DNA of 64,000 bases from Bacteroidales bacterium (GTDB lineage: Bacteria > Bacteroidota > Bacteroidia > Bacteroidales > VadinHA17). A model generated the notes under the pieces. The model was not told the origin of the DNA and searched no databases. It worked only from the letters and a program-made list of their open reading frames with translations. Each line of letters opens with the position of its first letter. The first letter of the stretch is position 1. The position numbers were made by a program, and so were the translations under genes. Shown here one piece after another: positions 17,844 through 26,284 of this stretch. The DNA is taken from assembly GCA_017999895.1 (NCBI GenBank), contig JAGNKY010000009.1:1-64000 (forward strand), given 5' to 3'.

Positions 17844-19109
17844 TTAACGTTTCAGTAACACATCTTTCTCATAATTCTGGATTTCCTTTATATATTCTTC
17901 ACCTGTCGGTTTGCCGTTAATAAGACAGAAATAATCATATATTGCACCGAAAGGCTTTGTTTTCATGAGCTCGAGATATGCAAGCCGTTCGAAATTCTTT
18001 CCTTTGTTTTCAAACTCCACCAGCATACTTACAGGTTCCAGAAGTGCATACATAAAAGCAATCTGTGCCGACCGTGTACCTATAATATATGCGCCAGGGC
18101 GATTAAGGCTTGCGTCGAAGAAATCGAGTCCAATGTTCACTCTGTTTAAAGCTCTTGCTCTTATTGTTTCCTGAGCAATGAGCATAAGCTCGTCATTTAT
18201 TGTAAGAACATGATCACTGTCCCATCTTACTCCACGAGTAAGATGAAGAAGTATTTCGTCTACATATAGCAAGATAGCTGATATTTTATCACCGATCTGC
18301 TCAGTGGGATGAAAATGACCGTTATCGAGTGTAATCATCTTGTTGTTTTTCACAGCATAACCAAGATAGAAATCATAAGAACCTACCACCATCGATTCGG
18401 ATCCAATCCCAAAAAGCTTGCTTTCGATAGAATCTTTAAGATATTCTTTTGGATATTCGATCGAAAATATTTCATCAAGAGAATTTTTTAGAATTTTCCT
18501 CAATGTATATCTGTCAACAGAAGTATCCTTAGAACCATCCGGAATCCAGATATTGTGGACAGAGGGTATTCCGAGTTGCCTGCCCATTTCAGCGGCAATC
18601 TCACGGCATCGTTTAGTATGTTCTATCCAAAATCGGCGGATTTTCTCATTTTTACTCGAGAGTGTAAAACCTTCATCTGCATAAGGATGCGAAAAACAGG
18701 TACAGTTGAAATCGAGTCCGATTCCTCTCTCCTTTGCCCAGTCGATCCATCCCTGAAAATGCTTTTTCTCTATCTGGTCACGCTCAACTCGTTTACCACC
18801 GAACTCGCCATAAATTGAATGCAGATTCAACCTGAGTTTTCCGGGCAGAATTGACATAACTTTATCGAGATCCTTGCGCATCTGGTCAATATTTTTTGCT
18901 TTACCAGGAAAGTTGCCTGTTACCTGAAGACCTCCGCCTGCAAGCTCTGCATCGGGCTTCTCAAATCCACCAACATCATCAGCCTGCCAGCAATGAAGGC
19001 TTATTGGAATATTTTTCATTTGCTCCAGAACAGCATCGGTATCGACACCAAGTTCTGAATATTGCTCTTTTGCAATATTATACGTTTTTTCAATATCAGC
19101 TTTTTTCAT
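17844..19109 (-). CDS. rhaA: L-rhamnose isomerase
   Basis: A 421-aa protein, close to the usual length of about 419 aa for RhaA. It has the family's TIM-barrel landmarks: SLHCWQADDVGGFE (about residues 37-50), GLDFNCTCFSHPYA, IPSVHNIWIPDGSKD, the metal-site segment LDNGHFHPTE (261-270) and WDSDHV (296-301). It interconverts L-rhamnose and L-rhamnulose in the cytoplasm using divalent metal ions. The kinase gene follows with a 13-nt gap, suggesting co-transcription. Upstream lies a 372-nt gap with a large inverted repeat before rhaM, so rhaA-rhaB may have a promoter separate from rhaT-rhaM. Confidence 0.95.
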   Translation of the reverse strand: MKKADIEKTYNIAKEQYSELGVDTDAVLEQMKNIPISLHCWQADDVGGFEKPDAELAGGGLQVTGNFPGKAKNIDQMRKDLDKVMSILPGKLRLNLHSIYGEFGGKRVERDQIEKKHFQGWIDWAKERGIGLDFNCTCFSHPYADEGFTLSSKNEKIRRFWIEHTKRCREIAAEMGRQLGIPSVHNIWIPDGSKDTSVDRYTLRKILKNSLDEIFSIEYPKEYLKDSIESKLFGIGSESMVVGSYDFYLGYAVKNNKMITLDNGHFHPTEQIGDKISAILLYVDEILLHLTRGVRWDSDHVLTINDELMLIAQETIRARALNRVNIGLDFFDASLNRPGAYIIGTRSAQIAFMYALLEPVSMLVEFENKGKNFERLAYLELMKTKPFGAIYDYFCLINGKPTGEEYIKEIQNYEKDVLLKR

Positions 19110-19481
19110 AAAACTGTGCTTTTAAGTTCTTCATTTATTTAATATATGATAAAATAGCAATCAATACCGTTTATACATCAACCCCTCAATTTTATTTTAT
19201 TTTCCAGATAAATGTTAATACTAAATTTTATTATTAACCACAGGATTCACGGAGCACACGGGTACTGCACAGAAATCAACTGGTTTAAAATCCGTGATTA
19301 CCCGTGTTAGTCCGTGCCCCCGTGGTGAATAATTAATAATTTCTATACCCATCAAAAATACCAAATCAAATAAATCAGTACATAATAAATTACTCTTTGT
19401 TGTTATTTACTACAATAAGTCCCTTATAAGAAATATTTAATCAATAAAAAACTTCCCTCTGTATCGTGAAATTATCTTCAG
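19110..19481. other. Gene-free interval in the rhamnose locus
   Basis: A 372-nt interval between rhaM and rhaA, very AT-rich except for the large imperfect inverted repeat at 19237-19326. The part next to rhaA (19110-19236) is where a rhaA-rhaB promoter would lie, but no single element stands out. I see no open reading frame with coding character. Confidence 0.6.
19237..19326. repeat. Large imperfect inverted repeat
   Basis: The arms are 19237-19263 and 19300-19326, about 27 nt each, with a 36-nt spacer. The left arm begins ACCACAGGATTCACGGA and ends CACACGGGT; the right arm mirrors it (ACCCGTGTTAGTCCGTG then GTGGT). Complementarity continues weakly into the AT flanks. It could form a long hairpin in RNA and end the rhaT-rhaM transcript, or be a dispersed element. 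Sequences of this ACGGATT/CACGG kind recur in Bacteroidota intergenic DNA, as I recall. Confidence 0.7.
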
Positions 19482-19799
19482 CTATTCCATATAAAAAACC
19501 TGTTCTAGCGGAACGCTCACAGGCGAAAAATCGGGATTTGTCTCCATTAGGTCTGCCATATATCTCCACCATTTCTGCATAATTTCAGCATCACCAAGGT
19601 CCTGCGACGAACTTTCTCCTTTTTGTTCCTGATAAGCAAAAAGAATATTTGTTTCCTCATCAAAGAAAATAGAATAATTACATATTCCATTATCTTTCAG
19701 TATCTTAACAATTTCAGGCCATATTTCGCTATGCCGTTTTTTATATTCTTCTTTACATCCCGGAAGAAGTTTCATTTTGAAACCATATCTTTTTTTCAT
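19482..19799 (-). CDS. rhaM: L-rhamnose mutarotase
   Basis: A 105-aa protein of the RhaM/DUF718 family, which interconverts the alpha and beta anomers of L-rhamnose to feed the isomerase. Family features are the N-terminal RYGFKMKLLPGCKEEYKKRH with its conserved histidine (substrate-pocket region), EIWPEI, and the C-terminal WWRYMADLMETNPDFSPV with the tandem tryptophans. I chose the ATG at 19799 (MKKRYGF) rather than a start at 19826. It gives the family length (about 104 aa) and a 10-nt gap to rhaT instead of an overlap. It is probably co-transcribed with rhaT. Confidence 0.93.
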   Translation of the reverse strand: MKKRYGFKMKLLPGCKEEYKKRHSEIWPEIVKILKDNGICNYSIFFDEETNILFAYQEQKGESSSQDLGDAEIMQKWWRYMADLMETNPDFSPVSVPLEQVFYME

Positions 19800-19809
19800 T
19801 ATTAATTCA

Positions 19810-20838
19810 TTAACCGAGTTTAACAATAAATGTTGAAAGTATAAGAATAATTATACCGGTTATAAGCACCACAATTGTTCTTCTGCTTACACCTTTCCAT
19901 TCTTTAAGAAGTATGCCCCATATATTGCTTATTGCAATATTAAGAGCCATTAGTATACTCCATCCAAATATCGCCATTCCTTCAGGTAATTTGCTCGAGC
20001 CCATTCCGAAAAAATGGAATTGAAGGAACCATAACAAACCAGCAAGAAATGTGAAAAAAATATTGTTAAGGAAAACCCGTCCTGGCACGGAAAAATAATC
20101 GCGGTAGGTTTTATTCTTAATATTTAGATAAGCACAATATACCAGGTTAGTAATAAATCCGCCAAGAAGAATAAAAATGAGTGTGGGATTTTTTTGGAAT
20201 AGTGGATTTGTTCCATGTTTAAGAGCAATTTCTTCGATAGGTTTACCTGCCTCGAAGCCGAAATTAAAGCAAGCACTCATAATACCTGAAAAAATTGCTA
20301 TAATGATGCCCTTTTTCAATGCAAATTCTTTGACGGCAGCTTTTTTTTCCTCTTCCGACATCTCGGCACTTTTTAACGAGCCGGCATATCCTATTATAGC
20401 TATACCGACAACAGTTATAGTAACACCTATAACAGTAAGAATGCCGCCAGTTGTACTGAAGAGATTCTCTCCTGACACTATTGGAGGAATAAGAGTACCA
20501 AAAGCAGCACAAAGGCCAAGAGCTATGCTTTGCCCAAGTGCTATGCCGAGATAGCGTATGCTCAATCCGAAAGTAAGTCCACCAAAACCCCATAGTATGC
20601 CAAAAAAAATTGCCATCATCTTAGCTGATGATGGAGCTTCCCTTATTATGGGCATCAACTCACCTTGCGGGACGAAGATTAAAGCAAACAACCATGGAAT
20701 AACAATCCATGCAAAAAAACCCTGGGCAATCCAATAAGATTCCCATGCCCATGATTTAACTTTTTTAAAGGGGACATAGAAGCTTGCTGCTCCTATGCTG
20801 CCAATCATAATCAGAAAAATACCAGCTATAGGATCCAT
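19810..20838 (-). CDS. rhaT: L-rhamnose/proton symporter
   Basis: A 342-aa, very hydrophobic protein with about ten transmembrane helices, matching RhaT in length (E. coli 344 aa). It imports L-rhamnose with protons across the inner membrane. Family-like stretches include IWGFGGLTFGLSIRYLGIALGQSIALG in the N-terminal half and GMSAC-like helix segments (GIMSACFNFGFEAG) in the middle. It is the first gene of the minus-strand rhamnose group and is divergent from the GH78 rhamnosidase; the 137-nt space between them contains a perfect 12-nt palindrome. It presumably takes up rhamnose released by that enzyme. Confidence 0.93.
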   Translation of the reverse strand: MDPIAGIFLIMIGSIGAASFYVPFKKVKSWAWESYWIAQGFFAWIVIPWLFALIFVPQGELMPIIREAPSSAKMMAIFFGILWGFGGLTFGLSIRYLGIALGQSIALGLCAAFGTLIPPIVSGENLFSTTGGILTVIGVTITVVGIAIIGYAGSLKSAEMSEEEKKAAVKEFALKKGIIIAIFSGIMSACFNFGFEAGKPIEEIALKHGTNPLFQKNPTLIFILLGGFITNLVYCAYLNIKNKTYRDYFSVPGRVFLNNIFFTFLAGLLWFLQFHFFGMGSSKLPEGMAIFGWSILMALNIAISNIWGILLKEWKGVSRRTIVVLITGIIILILSTFIVKLG

Positions 20839-20911
20839 TCCGAAATAAATTATTATTTTAAAACAAAATAAAAATAGATATTATTTTTGTTAATATAAGT
20901 TAATTATTTTT

Positions 20912-20923
20912 ACCAAATTTGGT
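20912..20923. promoter_or_regulatory. Perfect palindrome in the rhaT / GH78 divergent promoter region
   Basis: ACCAAATTTGGT is a perfect 12-nt palindrome, flanked by partly symmetric T/A runs, between the divergent rhaT and rhamnosidase starts. Its position suits a shared operator for a dimeric regulator, but no regulator gene adjoins it and binding is unproven. Confidence 0.45.
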
Positions 20924-20975
20924 TAAAATTAATATTGAGAACAAAAAAATTAGTAATGACTTAATTAATATTCTG

Positions 20976-23714
20976 ATGAAAAAGGCATTTTTATTTTTTA
21001 CCATGTTCGTACTTTTAACAAATATGGTGATGACTGCCCAGGATCTTTCCATATTCGGTCTAACATGTGAACATAAAGAAAATCCTTTAGGCATTGATAA
21101 CAGAAAGCCTCGTTTTTCATGGAAAATCTTATCTGCAGAAAAGAATACGATTCAGGTTGCTTATCAAATTCAAGTTTCTACTGATCAGCGATTTTCTTCA
21201 AAAAAGATAGTATGGCAAACAAACAAGGTCAATTCTGAAGAATCGCTTCTTATACCCTACGGTGGTTCCCCGCTCCTACCCTCACAGCGCTATTTCTGGC
21301 GCGTTAAAATATGGAGCAATACAGGTAAGGAATCGAAGTGGAGCGAAACTGCTTTTTTTGAAACAGGACTTATGGAACCTGAAGGATGGAAAGCAAAATG
21401 GATAGAGATGCCAGGCGATACACTCCGGTATTCACCTTCGCCTCATTTCAGGAAAGAATTTATCATTACAAAACCAATTGCAAAAGCTACTATATATGTA
21501 ACTTCTCATGGATTCTATGAACTTCATCTCAATGGGAAAAAAGTAGGAAATCATGTACTTACTCCTGGCTGGACCTCTTACAATAAGAGGCTTCAATACC
21601 AGGTATATGATGTAACCGGACAGGTAATAAAAGGTAATAATGCAATTGGAGCAGTGCTTGGCGACGGATGGTACCGGGGCACCCTTGCCTGGGCAAATAA
21701 CTGGGCTATATACGGAAAAACTCTCGGGCTGCTGATGCAAATGAAAATTACATATACCGATGGTACTGAGACCCTCATAATAACTGATGCAACATGGAAA
21801 GGAAATCAGGACGGTGCAATTAGAATGAACGATATATACAATGGCGAAACTTACGATGCACGGAAAAAGCTTACCGGCTGGGATATGCCCGGATATGATG
21901 AAAAAAATTGGATTCCAGTAAGAACGGCTGCTTACAAAATGGACAACCTGATTGCTTCAGAAAGCGTGCCTGTAAGGAAAATTCAGGAATTAAAACCAGT
22001 TAAAATATTCCGGACCCCAAAAGGAAGCCTCGTTGTAGATATGGGACAGAATATGGTCGGATGGGTAAGGCTTAGAGTAAAAGGTGAAAGAGGTACAGTT
22101 GTAACTCTTCGCCATGCCGAAGTTCTGGATAAATATGGTGAATTTTACACAGCCAATCTGAGGAGTGCCAAATGCCAGCTTACATATACTCTGGCCGGCT
22201 CGGGAGAGGAAGTGTATGAACCAAGATTTACGTTCATGGGCTTCCGATATGTGGAAGTAAATGGTTTCCCTGGCGAATTAACTCAGGAAAATATTACCGG
22301 TGTTGTTGTCCATTCAGATATGCCGGTTACTGGTAGCTTCGAATGCTCCAATCCTCTTTTAAACCAGTTACAACACAATATTCTATGGGGGCAGAAAGGT
22401 AATTTTCTCGATGTGCCCACAGATTGCCCTCAGAGAGATGAGAGACTCGGCTGGACAGGTGATGCACAGGTTTTCTGCCGTACTGCAGCATTCAATATGA
22501 ATGTATCAACCTTTTTCACAAAATGGCTTAAAGATTTGGCAGCCGATCAAAAGCCGGGAGGGGAAGTACCTGATGTCATTCCCGATGTGCTCAATCCGCA
22601 GGATGCAAAAAGTGCAGTCCCTTCGGCCGCATGGGGCGATGCAGCCGTTATTATACCATGGACTATGTATCTTGTGTATGGTGACAAACAACTTCTTGAA
22701 ACACAATACCCAAGCATGAAAGCATGGGTTGAATATATTCGTAAAAAGGCCGGAGACACTTATATCTGGAAAGGCGGAAGCAAATATGGCGACTGGCTGT
22801 TCTATCATCCACCGGTTAACAATCATACAGAATTTGACGGACACACTGAACATGACTTTATATCCACCGCTATGTTCGGTTATTCAGCAAAACTGTTGTC
22901 GCTGGCTGCAAAAGAGCTCGGGAAAAATGATGACGTAAAAATTTATAGCGATTTATTCAGTAAAATTAAGGAAGTATTTATACATGAATATGTAACACCT
23001 GCTGGACGCGTTGGAACATGTTCACAGACTTCTTATGTTCTGGCGCTTATGTTCGATCTTTTGCCTGAAAACCTAAGGAATAATGCTGTACAGTTTCTTG
23101 TTGATGATATAAAAAGCCGGAGAAACAGACTTTCAACAGGGTTTGTGGGCACTTCTTATTTATGCCATGTGTTGTCGGGTAGCGGAAATATTAACACAGC
23201 TTATGACCTTCTTCTGCAGGAGGCATATCCTTCATGGCTATATCCGGTTAAAATGGGCGCCACAACCATCTGGGAAAGATGGGATGGTATAAAGCCCGAT
23301 AGCACATTTCAGGATCCTGGAATGAACTCTTTCAATCATTATGCTTATGGGGCAATAGGCGACTGGATGTACAGAGTATGTGCAGGGATAGAATCAGGGA
23401 GCCCCGGTTATAAACATATTATAATTCAACCTGCTCCAACTTCCCGACTCGATTATGCAAAGGCAACTTTTGAAAGCAGTTATGGAACAATCATATCGGG
23501 CTGGAAAAGAGAAAACGATTTGATTAAAATAGATATTAAAATTCCTGCAAATACTAAGGCAACAATATATCTTCCTGCTTTTGATATATCAAAAGTAACT
23601 GAAAACGGAAAGCCTCTGGAATCGGTAAAAGAATTTTCCAATATCGGAACCTCAGGTACAAAGATTTCATTGGAAACCGGCTCAGGCGAATATCACTTTG
23701 TAATAAGTCAATAA
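20976..23714 (+). CDS. GH78 alpha-L-rhamnosidase, secreted
   Basis: A 912-aa glycoside hydrolase. The start is ATG 20976, which gives a clean signal peptide (KKAFLFFTMFVLLTNMVMTA, then QDL). An upstream TTG at 20919 would bury it. The N-terminal beta domains (GLTCEHKENPLGIDNRKPRFSW, PSPHFRKEF) precede the (alpha/alpha)6 barrel. The catalytic-region motif VPTDCPQRDERLGWTGDAQ is at about residues 480-498, with the conserved DERLGWTGD acids, and the C-terminal barrel and beta domain follow. GH78 enzymes release terminal L-rhamnose from plant glycans and glycosides. Divergent to rhaT, it feeds the rhamnose pathway. Periplasmic or surface location is inferred. Confidence 0.93.
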   Translation: MKKAFLFFTMFVLLTNMVMTAQDLSIFGLTCEHKENPLGIDNRKPRFSWKILSAEKNTIQVAYQIQVSTDQRFSSKKIVWQTNKVNSEESLLIPYGGSPLLPSQRYFWRVKIWSNTGKESKWSETAFFETGLMEPEGWKAKWIEMPGDTLRYSPSPHFRKEFIITKPIAKATIYVTSHGFYELHLNGKKVGNHVLTPGWTSYNKRLQYQVYDVTGQVIKGNNAIGAVLGDGWYRGTLAWANNWAIYGKTLGLLMQMKITYTDGTETLIITDATWKGNQDGAIRMNDIYNGETYDARKKLTGWDMPGYDEKNWIPVRTAAYKMDNLIASESVPVRKIQELKPVKIFRTPKGSLVVDMGQNMVGWVRLRVKGERGTVVTLRHAEVLDKYGEFYTANLRSAKCQLTYTLAGSGEEVYEPRFTFMGFRYVEVNGFPGELTQENITGVVVHSDMPVTGSFECSNPLLNQLQHNILWGQKGNFLDVPTDCPQRDERLGWTGDAQVFCRTAAFNMNVSTFFTKWLKDLAADQKPGGEVPDVIPDVLNPQDAKSAVPSAAWGDAAVIIPWTMYLVYGDKQLLETQYPSMKAWVEYIRKKAGDTYIWKGGSKYGDWLFYHPPVNNHTEFDGHTEHDFISTAMFGYSAKLLSLAAKELGKNDDVKIYSDLFSKIKEVFIHEYVTPAGRVGTCSQTSYVLALMFDLLPENLRNNAVQFLVDDIKSRRNRLSTGFVGTSYLCHVLSGSGNINTAYDLLLQEAYPSWLYPVKMGATTIWERWDGIKPDSTFQDPGMNSFNHYAYGAIGDWMYRVCAGIESGSPGYKHIIIQPAPTSRLDYAKATFESSYGTIISGWKRENDLIKIDIKIPANTKATIYLPAFDISKVTENGKPLESVKEFSNIGTSGTKISLETGSGEYHFVISQ

Positions 23715-23835
23715 TCCTTTGCCGGTTTAACATTTTACTTTGATCGGGAAAAATACTACGTTGAAATAATTTAAACGAGTGCTATATTGTTATCCTTAAT
23801 GACGGCAGTCGTTACATTGTGATTCGGTAAAAACA

Positions 23836-24705
23836 TCATAGGTTAAGCAGATATTCTGCGCTTTCTTTGAATGTATCAGGACCCATTTCCACAAAAACGT
23901 TCTTAACACCTGCAATCTCGAGAGCAGAAAAGAATTCTTTCCAGTCAACAACACCCTTACCTGCTGGAGCTTCTTTTTTGGTTTCTGCCGACCAGTCGGC
24001 AAGATGAGCTGAAATAAACCTTCCAGGATATTTTCTGAAATAGTCTGCAGCTTTATATCCGATGCTTATCACTGCAACCTGAAACTGCATTTTAATCACC
24101 TCAGGGTCAAAACTGTTCATAAGTTCATCATAGATGAGTTTTCCTTCGAGCCGTTGAAATTCGTTATTGTGATTATGGAATCCCATCTGAAGGCCTGCCT
24201 TTTTCACCTTTTCTCCTATAGAGTTGAGTTCGGTAGCAGCTTTATGCCAGTCAGCCAGTGTGGCTTCACGTGGCAGGCCAAAACTTGAAAGTACCATTTG
24301 ATTCTGCCCTGAATCAATAGCAAATTTAATACGTTCATCAAGATTGTTTCTGAGCTCATCCATAACATAATGCGAACTTGGCCATATAAGTCCGGCGTCG
24401 TTGATAATCCTTTTCATCTCACGCGCAGAATATTTAACAAGAGGTCCAAATCCGGAGTTTGCATAACCCGGAGGTGAGCACATCTCGATACTGCGGTAAC
24501 CCATATCCGCCATCATCTTTAACGTACCGGGAAAATCCTTCACCAGCATTTCCCTTATTGTCCATGCCTGAAAACCCAGAGGCATTTTAAGCAAACCGGT
24601 AGAATTAAAACTACTTAATTCCTTTAATATATTCGGAGCAATCAAAATTGTACCGAATCCTAAAGTACTTTTGCCCAAAAAGTCCCGTCTTGTAACTTTT
24701 TTCAT
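23836..24705 (-). CDS. Tat-exported sugar phosphate isomerase/epimerase-like TIM barrel
   Basis: A 289-aa protein with a twin-arginine-type leader (TRRDFLGKSTLGFGTILI) followed by an AP-endonuclease-2/xylose-isomerase-like TIM barrel. Barrel landmarks are LGFQAWTIRE, YRSIEMCSPPGY, GFHNHNNEF with the typical His-Asn metal-site pattern, and the final VFVEMGPDTF. Exported members of this family are common in Bacteroidota polysaccharide-use regions and may isomerise or epimerise sugars or act on oxidised sugars; the exact reaction cannot be read here. It converges on the rhamnosidase gene with a 121-nt gap, so a link to rhamnoside use is plausible but only contextual. Confidence 0.82.
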   Translation of the reverse strand: MKKVTRRDFLGKSTLGFGTILIAPNILKELSSFNSTGLLKMPLGFQAWTIREMLVKDFPGTLKMMADMGYRSIEMCSPPGYANSGFGPLVKYSAREMKRIINDAGLIWPSSHYVMDELRNNLDERIKFAIDSGQNQMVLSSFGLPREATLADWHKAATELNSIGEKVKKAGLQMGFHNHNNEFQRLEGKLIYDELMNSFDPEVIKMQFQVAVISIGYKAADYFRKYPGRFISAHLADWSAETKKEAPAGKGVVDWKEFFSALEIAGVKNVFVEMGPDTFKESAEYLLNL

Positions 24706-25036
24706 AAATAAAAAATTAAAATTTTACCTACAAAATCAACTGTCGATATAAAATTACTAATTAAAAAATTGTTTTTAACTAAGAATTTTAACAAAAAAAC
24801 ATATTACTGGAAAATTTATAATACATATCGTAAATTGTATAACGCATTGATAGATAATATTTTAATAAATTTATTCAATATAGTGAAAATCAAATTGTTG
24901 AAAAAATTAACAACTTGTTAATATTTCTGGATATAAAATATAACATTGTATTTACAGAATATATATTTTCGTCGAAATTTTTAACAATAAAAACTAATTA
25001 AAAAGAAGAGATTTAAAAAGCAGTGAAACTCTTACA
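24706..25036. other. AT-rich divergent intergenic region
   Basis: A 331-nt gene-free stretch between the divergently oriented Tat-isomerase and aminomutase genes. It is very AT-rich with many A and T runs. It must contain promoters for both genes, but I find no perfect TAnnTTTG match; the sequence TATATTTT near 24961-24970 is the nearest. No hairpin terminator or repeat was seen. Confidence 0.6.
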
Positions 25037-26278
25037 ATGAACGCTAACAAGAACGAGGCAGGAGCCTTCCATGGAGAAGGCCGCCTCACGGGTTGCTCTT
25101 CAGATGAAGAGCCTGGCGCGAAAACCATGTTTTTTTCGCAATTTGAAACCCCAGATCAGTTAGTTAGCAACCGGAATGCGGACTTTATCAGCCGTTATTT
25201 CCCCCTGGCAACTGTCGATTTATGGAATGACTGGAGATGGCAACTCAGAAACTCAATAACGAGTTTAGAAGGTCTCCGGAAAATTATGCGTCTTTCAGAG
25301 AAAGAAATTATGGCTATAAATAATCTTAAAGGCCGTCTTCCTTTGAGGATTACTCCTTATTTTGCTTCCCTGATTTATGGCAGTGAACTATCAAATCCTT
25401 TGCGAAGGATTGTAGTTCCTGTTGTGGAAGAGCTTATTCAGCTTCCGCACGAGAGGCCTGATCCGCTTCATGAAGCATCGAGTTCACCGGTTAAAGGGAT
25501 TGTCCACAGATATCCCGACAGAGTATTATTTACCGTCACTCAGGTTTGCTCCGCATACTGCAGGTATTGCACGCGATCGCATTCCGTAGGCAAACTGGAT
25601 AAACTGGGGAAAAATGATTTCGAAAAAGCTTTCGATTATATACGTAGTAATAAAGAAGTTAGAGACGTTTTGATAAGTGGCGGCGATCCGCTTACAATGT
25701 CGGACGAAATGCTGGATTATATATTAAAGAATATAAGAAATATCCCAACTGTTGAAATAATTAGGATAGGGACACGCGTGCCTGTCGTATTACCACAGAG
25801 GATAACGGATAATCTTATTTCTATTCTCAAAAAATATCATCCGCTTTTTATAAGCCTGCATTTTACTCATCCCGATGAGATAACAAAAGAATGTGCAGAT
25901 GCATGCAATAAACTGGCAGATGCGGGCTTCCCATTAGGAAGCCAGACCGTTCTTCTCAAAGGAATAAACGATAATGTCGAGGTTATGAAAAAACTGTTTC
26001 ATAAACTTCTAATGATACGCGTTAGGCCTTATTATCTTTATCAATGCGATTTAATCCCGGGCTCCGGACATTTTCGTACATCTGTAAAAAAAGGTATCGA
26101 GATAATGAAAGACCTTAGAGGCTTTACCAGCGGATACGCAATACCGCAGTATGTCATCGATGCGCCTGGCGGAGGTGGAAAAATCCCTATCCTGCCAAAC
26201 TATATAGTCGAACACAACAATAAAAAAATTGTTCTTCGCAACTATAAGGGTACTATTTGCGAATATCCTGAAATATAA
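25037..26278 (+). CDS. kamA: Lysine 2,3-aminomutase (KamA-type radical SAM/PLP enzyme)
   Basis: A 413-aa radical SAM enzyme. The [4Fe-4S]/SAM motif CSAYCRYC is at C171/175/178, and the PLP lysine is in APGGGGKIPILPNY near the C-terminus. The acidic residues that hold the substrate epsilon-amino group in lysine aminomutase appear conserved (the Asp in YQCDLIPGSGHF and in VIDAPGGGG), which favours lysine over glutamate as substrate. It converts L-alpha-lysine to beta-lysine. The core fold begins near WNDWRWQL (about residue 63). The first 30 residues are atypical and lie over two strong hairpins, so ATG 25127 is a credible alternative start. No AblB-type acetyltransferase follows; two ATP-grasp ligases do. 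Confidence 0.92.
   Translation: MNANKNEAGAFHGEGRLTGCSSDEEPGAKTMFFSQFETPDQLVSNRNADFISRYFPLATVDLWNDWRWQLRNSITSLEGLRKIMRLSEKEIMAINNLKGRLPLRITPYFASLIYGSELSNPLRRIVVPVVEELIQLPHERPDPLHEASSSPVKGIVHRYPDRVLFTVTQVCSAYCRYCTRSHSVGKLDKLGKNDFEKAFDYIRSNKEVRDVLISGGDPLTMSDEMLDYILKNIRNIPTVEIIRIGTRVPVVLPQRITDNLISILKKYHPLFISLHFTHPDEITKECADACNKLADAGFPLGSQTVLLKGINDNVEVMKKLFHKLLMIRVRPYYLYQCDLIPGSGHFRTSVKKGIEIMKDLRGFTSGYAIPQYVIDAPGGGGKIPILPNYIVEHNNKKIVLRNYKGTICEYPEI
25055..25112 (+). promoter_or_regulatory. Two adjacent hairpins at the kamA 5' end (candidate leader RNA)
   Basis: Hairpin 1 pairs GAGGC (25055-25059) with GCCTC (25083-25087) outside GCCTTC (25064-25069) with GAAGGC (25076-25081). Hairpin 2 pairs GCTCTTC (25095-25101) with GAAGAGC (25106-25112) around an AGAT loop. 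They are GC-rich in AT-rich surroundings. If translation starts at ATG 25127, both lie in the mRNA leader and could form a regulatory element; I match no known riboswitch class. Confidence 0.4.
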
Positions 26279-26284
26279 TTATTT

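Noticed and set aside
19800..19826. Longer start for rhaM
   Set aside because: It would overlap the rhaT 3' end and exceed the family length; ATG 19799 fits both.
20919..20975. Upstream TTG start for the rhamnosidase
   Set aside because: It would place 19 polar residues before a clear signal peptide. ATG 20976 gives a proper secretion signal.
25095..25126. Hammerhead-like ribozyme core before kamA
   Set aside because: CAGATGA and GAAA resemble the core, but the first block differs from CTGATGA and the segment between them cannot form stem II.
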